A stretch of DNA of 64,000 nt from an uncultured Eubacteriales bacterium (lineage in GTDB: Bacteria; Bacillota; Clostridia; Oscillospirales; Oscillospiraceae). Each line of letters starts with the position of its first letter. Positions within the stretch are counted from its first letter, which is position 1. The stretch covers positions 1 through 64,000 of the forward strand of contig CAUGSS010000005.1 of assembly GCA_959602365.1 (NCBI GenBank), written 5' to 3'. This document shows positions 48,080 through 54,887 of this stretch, one piece after another. A program made the translations under genes and the position numbers. Below the pieces are notes generated by a model. That model saw only the letters and a list, made by a program, of their open reading frames with translations, did no database searches and was not told the origin of the DNA.

Positions 48080-49014
48080 TCCGGGTGGTGCCGGAGTTCT
48101 ATCCGGCTTTTCGCTGTACCGCCTCTGCCTGCCGCCACAGCTGCTGTGTGGGCTGGGAGGTGGACGTGGATGAGGACACTTTGGCGCAGTACCGCCAGGT
48201 GTCCGGACCCTTTGGCCGCCGGTTGGCCGCGGGAATTTCTGCCGGCGCATCCCCTCATTTTCGGTTGGATGCACAGGAGCGCTGTCCCTTTCTCAATGGA
48301 GACAACTTGTGCGACATTATTTTGACCCTGGGGGAGGGGGCGCTCTGCCAGATATGTGCCGACCATCCCCGGTTCCGAAACTGGTTTCCGGACCGGGTGG
48401 AGGAAGGGCTGGGGCTGTGCTGCGAGGAGGCGGCCCGGCTGCTGCTGACCTGCCGGCACCCGGTCCGTTTTTTGAGCGGAGATTGGCCTGGGGAGGAGCT
48501 GGAGGCGGGAGAGGAATACCTCAGCCTGCTCCGGCAGCGGGACAGGGTGCTGGAGTGCCTCCAAAACCGCGGGAAACCATTGCAGTCCAGAATCTGTGAG
48601 GTGTTTTCCCTTCACGGAATACAGCCCCGGAGGCAGCCCTTTGAACGGGATTTGGAGCTGCTGCTCAGCCTTGAAATTCTGGAGCCGGGCTGGCGGTCTG
48701 CCCTGGAAGGGCTGCAGAGCATCTCCCGCTCAGGCTGGGACGGGGCGATGGAACAGGACGGGGAACATCTGCTGGTCTATCTGGTCTACCGTTATTATCT
48801 GTCCTGGGGACTGGAACGGGGAGATCAGGAGTTTCCCCTGCGGTTTGGTCTGTTCTCGCTGCGGCTGCTGGCCGCCCTGCGGCAGATGACCCTGGAAGAG
48901 ACGGGGGAGCTCACCTTGGCCGACCGGGTAGAATGGCTGCGGCGCTGGTCGGCGGAGCTGGAATACTCCGAGGAGAATCTGGAGCGGCTGGCGGAGTACT
49001 TTTTGTATTTATAA
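48076..49014 (+). CDS. FliB-like cysteine-cluster protein
   Basis: Protein of 312 residues matching flagellin lysine-N-methylase (FliB). An N-terminal Cys cluster (FRCTASACRHSCCVGWEV, ERCPFLNGDNLCDII, LCQICADHPR) is of the YkgJ/Fe-S type, with a helical C-terminal half. Start TTG 48076 overlaps the PHP stop and follows GGGGAGGGATGGCGT; an upstream ATG would need 42 bp more overlap. No flagellar genes are in the window, so the lysine-methylase label should not be taken literally. The cluster-binding protein may modify another surface protein. Confidence 0.82.
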   Translation: MIRVVPEFYPAFRCTASACRHSCCVGWEVDVDEDTLAQYRQVSGPFGRRLAAGISAGASPHFRLDAQERCPFLNGDNLCDIILTLGEGALCQICADHPRFRNWFPDRVEEGLGLCCEEAARLLLTCRHPVRFLSGDWPGEELEAGEEYLSLLRQRDRVLECLQNRGKPLQSRICEVFSLHGIQPRRQPFERDLELLLSLEILEPGWRSALEGLQSISRSGWDGAMEQDGEHLLVYLVYRYYLSWGLERGDQEFPLRFGLFSLRLLAALRQMTLEETGELTLADRVEWLRRWSAELEYSEENLERLAEYFLYL

Positions 49015-49020
49015 TATGAG

Positions 49021-49060
49021 AAAAGCCCCTGGACGCCTGTATGCGTCCAGGGGCTTTTTT
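49021..49060. terminator. Terminator between the FliB-like and SipW genes
   Basis: Perfect 16-bp stem with A4/T4 ends (49021-49036 with 49043-49058) and a T6 tail. It serves the plus-strand operon and may also end the minus-strand sip operon. Confidence 0.92.
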
Positions 49061-49085
49061 CGCAGGTCAGCGGCGGTCGCCGCTG

Positions 49086-49565
49086 TCAGCTGCCCGACAG
49101 TACGTTGTGAAGCCAAAGGGTAAAGCGGCCGGCGTTGGGGACAGTCAATATCACTCTGCCCATGATCTGTTCGGGCGAGACTGGCTCGGAATCCGGGCCG
49201 TTGTTGTTGTCGCCCTGGGTGATAAACGCCTGGGCCTGTCCGTCCGCTCCGTCCTGGCGTTCTACAATTCGGTGGATCACGGTGTATTCGTCCAGCCGGT
49301 AGCGGATGACGTCGCCCACTTGCAGCGTGTCGGGATCGGTTCGGCAGACCACCACAACATCTCCCACGCCAATGGCGGGTTCCATGCTCCCGGTGGCTAC
49401 GGCCACCGGGGCGATGGGGAGAATGCCGAGGAAAAAGGACACAATGAGGGCCAGCACCAGGAAGAAGGCGGCCATGCCGATCCAGGAGCCGGCGGCATGC
49501 TGCCTGGGTGTTGCGTTTTGGGCTGGCGCTTCGACAGCCTTCTCGGATTGCAGTTTGTCTGTCAT
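49086..49565 (-). CDS. sipW: SipW-type signal peptidase I
   Basis: Signal peptidase of 159 residues of the ER/SipW type. Membrane helix 1 is at about residues 28-48, and catalytic Ser60 lies in TGSMEPAI. The general-base position is His98 (YTVIHRIVE), not the Lys of LepB-type enzymes, and box E carries TQGDNNNGPD. The C-terminal membrane helix is short or absent (RFTLWLHNVLSGS). ATG 49565 follows AAGGAGCC. SipW enzymes cleave TasA/camelysin-type precursors; three such precursors and one anchored partner lie immediately upstream on the same strand. Confidence 0.92.
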   Translation of the reverse strand: MTDKLQSEKAVEAPAQNATPRQHAAGSWIGMAAFFLVLALIVSFFLGILPIAPVAVATGSMEPAIGVGDVVVVCRTDPDTLQVGDVIRYRLDEYTVIHRIVERQDGADGQAQAFITQGDNNNGPDSEPVSPEQIMGRVILTVPNAGRFTLWLHNVLSGS

Positions 49566-49616
49566 GATGGCTCCTTGTCGTTTGCTGGGATTGGGATGGT
49601 GGGAGGGGAAAACGGT

Positions 49617-50327
49617 TTAGGATTTGCGCCGCCGCTTTGACAGCAGCAGAGTGAGGGCTACCGCAGCACCGACGCAGATTACGCCGGCCAGCAGGGGGAG
49701 GGCGGTGTCCGCGGTGCGGGGCGCGTCGGTATTGCCGGAGCTGCCGGATTCAGGGCTGTTGGAAGCGCCGTTGTCGTCGGAGCCTCCGCCGCCGCTGTCA
49801 GGGGGAACGGTGGTTTCTGCGGCGTCATAGACCAGGGAGAGGTTGAAATCCCCGTCAGAGGAGATGGTCTCCGCAGTGAGCTCCGGATCAAGCTCCACCA
49901 CGATGGAGACGGTGCACTGCTCGCCGGGGGCCAGCAGTTCTCCGGCGTCATGATCCGAGATGCCGAAGGAGACCAGCAGGGGATCGGCGGTTTCATCCCG
50001 CTGCACCACCTGGGAGAGAACCGCGCCCGAGGTGCCGCGGTTTTCCACGGTGAGGGAAAAACAGGCCCAGGCCCCCGGGATGGACAGCGTAGCCTGAAGG
50101 GCGGCGGAGCTGTCGTCAATGGTTTCCGCCGAGGCCTCGGCGCCGCTGGAGCTGTGCGAGGCGGAGATATGGGTAATCACCACATCGGCGTCACCGCTTA
50201 CTTGTGCCGACGGCGCACCCAGGGCGCTGGGTGTACCTGATGCCAGCAGGACCGCTGCCAGCAGCCCGGCAGAGATGCGGGACAGGGTTTTTCGCAGGTT
50301 GAGAGAGAACGAAGAGAGTGTATTCAC
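49617..50327 (-). CDS. Membrane-anchored surface protein sharing the SipW-substrate module
   Basis: Protein of 236 residues. A signal peptide (TLSRISAGLLAAVLLASGTPSALG) precedes an Ig-like module (LSIPGAWACFSLTVENRGT, LLAPGEQCTVSIVVELD) that is clearly the same module as in the three upstream proteins. A Gly/Ser/Asn-rich spacer (about residues 175-205) follows, then a sorting-signal-like end with PRTADTALPLLAGVICVG, a hydrophobic helix and KRRRKS. LPXTG is not present, so sortase use is uncertain. GTG 50327 follows GAGGTGGCTTGC. Between the secreted paralogue and sipW it is the probable cell-surface anchor. Confidence 0.8.
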   Translation of the reverse strand: MNTLSSFSLNLRKTLSRISAGLLAAVLLASGTPSALGAPSAQVSGDADVVITHISASHSSSGAEASAETIDDSSAALQATLSIPGAWACFSLTVENRGTSGAVLSQVVQRDETADPLLVSFGISDHDAGELLAPGEQCTVSIVVELDPELTAETISSDGDFNLSLVYDAAETTVPPDSGGGGSDDNGASNSPESGSSGNTDAPRTADTALPLLAGVICVGAAVALTLLLSKRRRKS

Positions 50328-50357
50328 GCAAGCCACCTCATTTCTGCGGGCCGCGCC

Positions 50358-51350
50358 TTAGTTGTGGACACTGTGGGTGGGCGCCGGAATGGGCTCCACC
50401 GCGGGCTGGGTATAGGACAGGGAGACAGACAGCGTGCCGGTGTCGTTCAGGTCGTCGGTGATATCCGCTTTGGCCTGGACGGTGAAGGTGAAGGTGCAGG
50501 ACTGGCCGGGGGCGAGCACATCGGAGGACAGGTCGGGGGTCTTCAGTTCCAGCTGGTCATTTTCGGTATCCAGCTGAACGGAATTGGAGTCCAGCACCGC
50601 GTCAACGGTGCCGTTGTTGGTCACGGTGATGGTGTATTCCGCCCAGCCGCCGGGGGAGGTGAAACTGACATCGGCAAAGTCGGCAGAGGTGGCGGTAAAC
50701 GTGGTCTCAGTGTCTGTCACCGTCGTGTTGGTCTGCTGCTGGGTGACCGCATAAACCGCGTTTTGTGCGCTTTCACTGGAGAGATAGACCAGAGCATAGT
50801 GGTCGTGCAGCGCCTCGGCCGGGTTGCTGGCAGCCAGCATCTCGTAGGTATCTGTAAACAGGGCCTGGACCACCGCTGCATCGTCAGAGGAGCCGCTGGA
50901 ATCGGTGCGGTAATAGCGGGGCCGGCTGGAAAGATCCAGGGCGCTGCTGCCGTCTGCCGCAACCACGCTCAGGCTGAGGGCGGCGATGTTTTCTATATCA
51001 TACATGCTGGTGTCCACCACGAAGAATCCCTCGCCCAGTGTTTCGCTGTCAGAGGGAGAGCCGACGGGACCCTGGGCCGGGGCGGCCACTGCCGCTGCAA
51101 CAGCCTCCTGGGTTGTCTGGCCGCTGAGCTGAAAGGCGCAGCCTGTGATTTCGGTGGACTGGCTGCCGATGGTGGCGCCGCTGAGCTGGCTGATCCGGGC
51201 GTCGGTGATGGCCACATCCCAGTGTCCGGAAGCGGATACACCGCCGTTTGCAGTGATGTTGGTGTGCCAGGCGGCGTAGCCCAGCCCCATTCCGGAAACC
51301 GCCACAGTGCCGGCCAGCGTGATGGCACAGATTTTTTTCTTTAAATTCAT
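50358..51350 (-). CDS. SipW-dependent secreted protein, paralogue 1
   Basis: Secreted protein of 330 residues with a SipW-type signal (KKKICAITLAGTVAVSGMG, then GYAAWHTNITANGG) and the mature start GHWDVAITDARI. A variable middle is followed by the shared C-terminal module (FTSPGGWAEYTITVTNNGT, VLAPGQSCTFTFTVQAKADI, GTLSVSLSYTQPA). The C-terminal tail is PAPTHSVHN. ATG 51350 follows AAAGGAGTCC. It has the TTAACA-box promoter at 51405-51448 and leads the operon with the anchor protein and sipW. A TasA/camelysin-like fibre or matrix role is inferred. Confidence 0.85.
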   Translation of the reverse strand: MNLKKKICAITLAGTVAVSGMGLGYAAWHTNITANGGVSASGHWDVAITDARISQLSGATIGSQSTEITGCAFQLSGQTTQEAVAAAVAAPAQGPVGSPSDSETLGEGFFVVDTSMYDIENIAALSLSVVAADGSSALDLSSRPRYYRTDSSGSSDDAAVVQALFTDTYEMLAASNPAEALHDHYALVYLSSESAQNAVYAVTQQQTNTTVTDTETTFTATSADFADVSFTSPGGWAEYTITVTNNGTVDAVLDSNSVQLDTENDQLELKTPDLSSDVLAPGQSCTFTFTVQAKADITDDLNDTGTLSVSLSYTQPAVEPIPAPTHSVHN

Positions 51351-51404
51351 AGCTGTGAGGACTCCTTTGCGTTGTGATACCGGATGATATCCAAGGACGC
51401 ACTA

Positions 51405-51448
51405 ATCATAGTGGATGGATGTTAAGTCGGCGACCAGGGGAGTGTTAA
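51405..51448 (-). promoter_or_regulatory. TTAACA-box promoter 1
   Basis: Minus strand: TTAACA (51443-51448), 17 bp, TTAACA (51420-51425), 9 bp, -10 TATGAT (51405-51410). The -35 (TCGCCG, 51428-51433) falls between the two boxes, 17 bp from the -10. The same layout recurs at 52731 and 53967. Confidence 0.75.
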
Positions 51449-51578
51449 GTTTAGGTAAGCGAGGGAACCGCTGTCAGTCGGCGTCAGAAAAAAGTTCCGC
51501 CGGTGAATGAAAGGCCAGGGGGGCAAAGCCGCGCGTTTGGCGGAGGGCCGGGAGACCGCTGCCCTGGCCTCCAGAAGA

Positions 51579-51609
51579 CCAGCCCGCCAGAGCTGGTCTG
51601 GCGGGCTGG
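51579..51609 (-). terminator. Hairpin after SipW paralogue 2
   Basis: Perfect 12-bp stem (51579-51590 with 51598-51609), a 7-nt loop and a weak T-tract (TCTTCT) on the minus strand, 20 bp past the stop. Confidence 0.65.
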
Positions 51610-51631
51610 GGGAGAAACTGATTTGGCGGGT

Positions 51632-52672
51632 TCAGCCGTGGGTGTGGCCGGCGTCGGGAGCGGTCTCCACGGTATCCTGGCTGTAAGGCAGGGTGATGGA
51701 GAGCGCGCCGGTGGCGTTCAGGTCGCCGGATTCGATGTCGGCGGCCTTGACGACTACGTTAAAGGTGCAGCTCTCACCGGGGGCCAGGGTCTTATCCGCC
51801 AGTTCGGGCTTGGCCAACTCCAGCTGGTCGCTTTCAGAGTTCAGAGCGATCTGCACATCGGCCAGGTTGGCGTTGGCAGTGCCGTTGTTGGTGACGGTCA
51901 GGGTGTAGTTGGCCCAGGAGCCGGGCAGGGAGAGGTTCACATCGGCGAAGTCGATGCTGCTTCCATTCTCGGAGATGGCGAACATGGTGTCTTCATCAGC
52001 GGGGATGGTCTCGGTCTGCTCCGTCACGGCGGCGATGGTGTGGTTGCTCCGGGCCAGAACAGAGAGGTAGCACAGCGTGTAGTTCTGCCAGGTTTCGGGA
52101 TACATGGCCTGGAGCAGCGCCTCGGAGTCCCGGATCAGGCCGTCCACCACCTTGGTGGCGGTTTCATTGCCTTTGTCAGGGGAATAATCCTCGGAGGGGT
52201 TGATGTAACGGTAATACATGTTCAGTTCGTCGGAGAGCTCCACGGTGGAAGCGTCCTCCACGATGGCGGTGCGCTCGTCGGAGGTCAGAGAGGTGATGTC
52301 GCTGAGATCAAACTTGCTGGTGTCCACGGCATAGTAGCGGGTGTACTGGCTCATGGACTCGTCGGACTGGGTGCCGATCAGCTCGTCCTGTCCCTCCTCC
52401 AGCCAGGTGGAGGAGCTAATGGTGGCGGCGATCAGGGCATCCCCTTTGACGCCGGTGCGCACCATGTCGTAGCTGGTGACCTGGTTGGAGGCCTCGGCGC
52501 CGGCGGACAGCTCCAGGGCGGCGGAGGAGATGGCCACGTCCCAGCTGCCCTGGGCGCTGGCGCTGCCGCCGGCGGTGATGTCGGTGTGCCAGGCGGCGAA
52601 GCCCAGGCTCAGGGCGGAAACCGCCACAGCTCCGGCCAGCGCAAAGGCGCAGACTTTTTTCTTCATGTTCAT
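51632..52672 (-). CDS. SipW-dependent secreted protein, paralogue 2
   Basis: Secreted protein of 346 residues. Its signal and first mature segment (VAVSALSLGFAAWHTDITAG, SAQGSWDVAISSAALEL) are nearly identical to paralogue 3. The middle (about residues 60-225) is unrelated in sequence apart from short hydrophobic blocks. The C-terminal module (LSLPGSWANYTLTVTNNGT, TLAPGESCTFNVVVKAADI, GALSITLPYSQDT) and the tail DAGHTHG again match paralogue 3. ATG 52672 follows AAGGAG at 10 nt. It is monocistronic, with a TTAACA promoter and its own hairpin. Conserved ends with a variable core fit a structural subunit whose exposed part diversifies. Confidence 0.85.
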   Translation of the reverse strand: MNMKKKVCAFALAGAVAVSALSLGFAAWHTDITAGGSASAQGSWDVAISSAALELSAGAEASNQVTSYDMVRTGVKGDALIAATISSSTWLEEGQDELIGTQSDESMSQYTRYYAVDTSKFDLSDITSLTSDERTAIVEDASTVELSDELNMYYRYINPSEDYSPDKGNETATKVVDGLIRDSEALLQAMYPETWQNYTLCYLSVLARSNHTIAAVTEQTETIPADEDTMFAISENGSSIDFADVNLSLPGSWANYTLTVTNNGTANANLADVQIALNSESDQLELAKPELADKTLAPGESCTFNVVVKAADIESGDLNATGALSITLPYSQDTVETAPDAGHTHG

Positions 52673-52730
52673 AAGTAAGAAACTCCTTTCTTTTGTGTGC
52701 TTTGTCCTTACTTGTATCAGAACGGCACCT

Positions 52731-52774
52731 ATCCTAATTGCCCTGTGTTAATTCGGCAACCAGAGATATGTTAA
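52731..52774 (-). promoter_or_regulatory. TTAACA-box promoter 2
   Basis: Minus strand: TTAACA (52769-52774), 17 bp, TTAACA (52746-52751), 9 bp, -10 TAGGAT (52731-52736). The -35 TTGCCG lies between the boxes. Confidence 0.75.
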
Positions 52775-52792
52775 TTCTGTGGGCGGCCCGGT

Positions 52793-53905
52793 TCAGCCGT
52801 GGGTGTGACCGGCCTCGGGGGCGGTGCCCACATCGGCCTGGCTGTAGGGCAGGGTGATGGAAAGGGTGCCGGTGTCCTCCAGGGAGCCGGATTCGATATC
52901 TGCCGCTTTGACCACCACATTCAGGGTGCAGCTCTCGCCCGGAGCAATGACTTCGTCTGACAGATCGGGGGTGTCCAGCACCAGCTGGTCGTTCTCACTC
53001 TCCAGGGTGAAGACGGTGTCTTTCAGATGGGCGTCCACGGTGCCGTTATTGGTCACAGTGAGGGTATAGTTGGCCCAGGCGCCGGGCAGAGAGAAGTCGA
53101 CGTTGGCGAAGGTGGCCCCGGTATCGGTAACAGTGACAGGGCTGGATGCGGCGGAGCCGTCGTCGGCGCCCATGGAGGCGATGACGAACTGGACATCGGA
53201 CTGATCCTTGGTGGCATCGGAAGTGGAGTTGGTGGAGAAGCTGACCAGGGCATAATTCTGATAGGTGTCCGGTCTCAGCTGGCGGAGCAGTTCTTCGGCC
53301 GACTGGACCACTTCGGCGGCGATTTTCTGCTGGACCGCGCTATCGCCGTGGGTACCGTTGCTCCTGTAGTAGATCCAGGCTTTGACGGGGGAGAGTTCGG
53401 TCCCGTCCGGGGTGACATTGGTGTCCCGCAGCCGGATGATGGGGGCGTCGCTGTCAGTGCCGTCCACATAGTTCCGGTACATGGCGGCGCGGCCGTCATC
53501 GCCGTTGGTGGGAATATGGCCAAACCGGGTGATGTCGATCCGGGTGGTGTCCACCAGGCAGAGGTGGCAGTTGCTGTTCCGGTTCAGCCCTACGGTACTG
53601 CTCTGTGTCCCCAGGGTGCCGCTGGTGCCCTTAGGCGCGGCGGCGCCGATACAAAGGTTGCCCACCTGGGTGGCGGTTAGTTCATTGGCCTGGAGGTGAT
53701 AGTTGGAATAGTCCTGGGCAATTTGGGCGCCGGTCTCGCTGGTGGTCAGGCTGGCGTCGGTGAGGGAGACAGCCCAGCTGCCCTGGGCGCTGACGCTGCC
53801 GCCGGCGGTGATGTCGGTGTGCCAGGCGGCAAAGCCCAGGCTCAGGGCGGAGACCGCCACGGCTCCGGCCAGCGCGGCGGCACAGATTTTTTTCTTCAGC
53901 TGCAT
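52793..53905 (-). CDS. SipW-dependent secreted protein, paralogue 3
   Basis: Secreted protein of 370 residues with signal (AVAVSALSLGFAAWHTDITA), mature start SAQGSWAVSLTDASL, a long variable centre (about residues 55-255, with DTTRIDITRFGHIP and YYRSNGTHGDSAV), and the common C-terminal module (FSLPGAWANYTLTVTNNGT, VIAPGESCTLNVVVKAADI, GTLSITLPYSQAD) ending EAGHTHG. ATG 53905 follows AAAGGAGAAAAGATT; a longer in-frame start 22 codons upstream has no signal peptide logic. It is the first gene of the cluster and is divergent from feo. Confidence 0.85.
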   Translation of the reverse strand: MQLKKKICAAALAGAVAVSALSLGFAAWHTDITAGGSVSAQGSWAVSLTDASLTTSETGAQIAQDYSNYHLQANELTATQVGNLCIGAAAPKGTSGTLGTQSSTVGLNRNSNCHLCLVDTTRIDITRFGHIPTNGDDGRAAMYRNYVDGTDSDAPIIRLRDTNVTPDGTELSPVKAWIYYRSNGTHGDSAVQQKIAAEVVQSAEELLRQLRPDTYQNYALVSFSTNSTSDATKDQSDVQFVIASMGADDGSAASSPVTVTDTGATFANVDFSLPGAWANYTLTVTNNGTVDAHLKDTVFTLESENDQLVLDTPDLSDEVIAPGESCTLNVVVKAADIESGSLEDTGTLSITLPYSQADVGTAPEAGHTHG

Positions 53906-53966
53906 AATCTTTTCTCCTTTATATTGGTTCTCTGTTTGGTTTGGTAATGGATCATCCACGCATCTG

Positions 53967-54010
53967 AGCATATCTGCCCGTTGTTAAAACGGCGACCAAA
54001 ACGATGTTAA
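53967..54010 (-). promoter_or_regulatory. TTAACA-box promoter 3
   Basis: Minus strand: TTAACA (54005-54010), 17 bp, TTAACA (53982-53987), 9 bp, -10 TATGCT (53967-53972). The -35 TCGCCG lies between the boxes. Confidence 0.75.
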
Positions 54011-54166
54011 TTCTAAGGATATGTGCAAGACGACGAAAATGAATGCTTTTTTAATGATAGAGTTAAGCATAAAAACATGAGGCGGTTATAATATCCAAAA
54101 CTGGTTGGTATTGACCGGTATAAAATAGTAAAGTTTAACTAAAATGGCAAAGAGGGGGGAATTCTA

Positions 54167-54222
54167 TTGACAAACGAAGTTAGTAATATTAAACTAACTT
54201 CTGTGATTAGGGAGAACTAACC
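54167..54222 (+). promoter_or_regulatory. feo promoter with overlapping GTTAG/CTAAC palindromes
   Basis: -35 TTGACA (54167-54172), 17 bp and -10 TAAACT (54190-54195). GAAGTTAG (54176-54183) and CTAACTTC (54194-54201) form a perfect 8-bp inverted repeat over the -10, and GATTAG/CTAACC (54205-54222, 6-nt gap) follows at the start site. The half-sites resemble DtxR/IdeR-family iron boxes, but the spacing differs. The rest of 53906-54294 is AT-rich with no other clear feature. Confidence 0.65.
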
Positions 54223-54294
54223 AGCCGGCATACGCCGTTGGCCTGCCCCCTCTAACCGATGAGGCGAATACTGTACTGTGAGGAAGGGTGCGTT

Positions 54295-54507
54295 ATGATG
54301 CCATTGACACTTGCGGCGGTGGGAGAAGAGAACACAATTAAGCGGGTGGGCGGAAAGCCCGAGGTGCGCAAGCATCTGGAGAACCTGGGGTTTGTGGCCG
54401 GCAGCAGTGTGACGGTCATCAGCGCCCTGGGCGGCAATGTCATTGTCCATGTCAAAGATGCCAGAATTGCAATCAGCAAAGAGATGGCACAGAAAATAAT
54501 GATATAG
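54295..54507 (+). CDS. feoA: FeoA domain protein 1
   Basis: SH3-like FeoA protein of 70 residues (MPLTLAAVGEENTIKRVGG, VRKHLENLGFVAGSSVTVIS, NVIVHVKDARIAISKEMA). It is the first gene of the ferrous iron uptake operon and is thought to modulate the FeoB G domain. ATG 54295 (or the next codon, also ATG) follows GAGGAAGGG. A second FeoA gene follows 26 bp downstream. The two differ in their acidic and basic surface, so they are not a recent duplication. Confidence 0.9.
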   Translation: MMPLTLAAVGEENTIKRVGGKPEVRKHLENLGFVAGSSVTVISALGGNVIVHVKDARIAISKEMAQKIMI

Positions 54508-54533
54508 AGAAAAGAATCAGGAGGCGACCTTTT

Positions 54534-54755
54534 ATGAAGACATTGAAGGACACCCGGGTGGGCGAGACCGTCAGGGTGGTAAAGCTCCACGGTGAGGGCG
54601 CTATCAAACGCCGCATCATGGATATGGGGATTACCAAGGGTGTGGAGATCTACATCCGCAAGGTGGCACCCTTCGGCGACCCGGTGGAGTGCACTGTCCG
54701 GGGTTACGAGCTGTCCGTCCGCAAGGCGGAGGGAGAGATGATCGAGGTGGAATGA
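54534..54755 (+). CDS. feoA: FeoA domain protein 2
   Basis: FeoA protein of 73 residues (TLKDTRVGETVRVVKLHGEG, IKRRIMDMGITKGVEIYIRKVAPFGDPVECTVRGYELSVRKAEGEMI). This copy has the canonical RR-x-MDMG and APFGDP motifs and is closer to the standard FeoA than the first. ATG 54534 follows AGGAGGCGACC. A gap of 132 bp to feoB carries no terminator. Confidence 0.93.
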   Translation: MKTLKDTRVGETVRVVKLHGEGAIKRRIMDMGITKGVEIYIRKVAPFGDPVECTVRGYELSVRKAEGEMIEVE

Positions 54756-54887
54756 CACCTGAGCAGAGGGCGGCGCCCCCTGCAAAACGTGGAAAGAGAA
54801 AGCGCCGGGGCGTGCCTTTGACGCTTACTTTTTGAATGATGGGTTAGCTGAAACAAACTCGGCTGACAGAAAAGAGAGGAGCCTATT

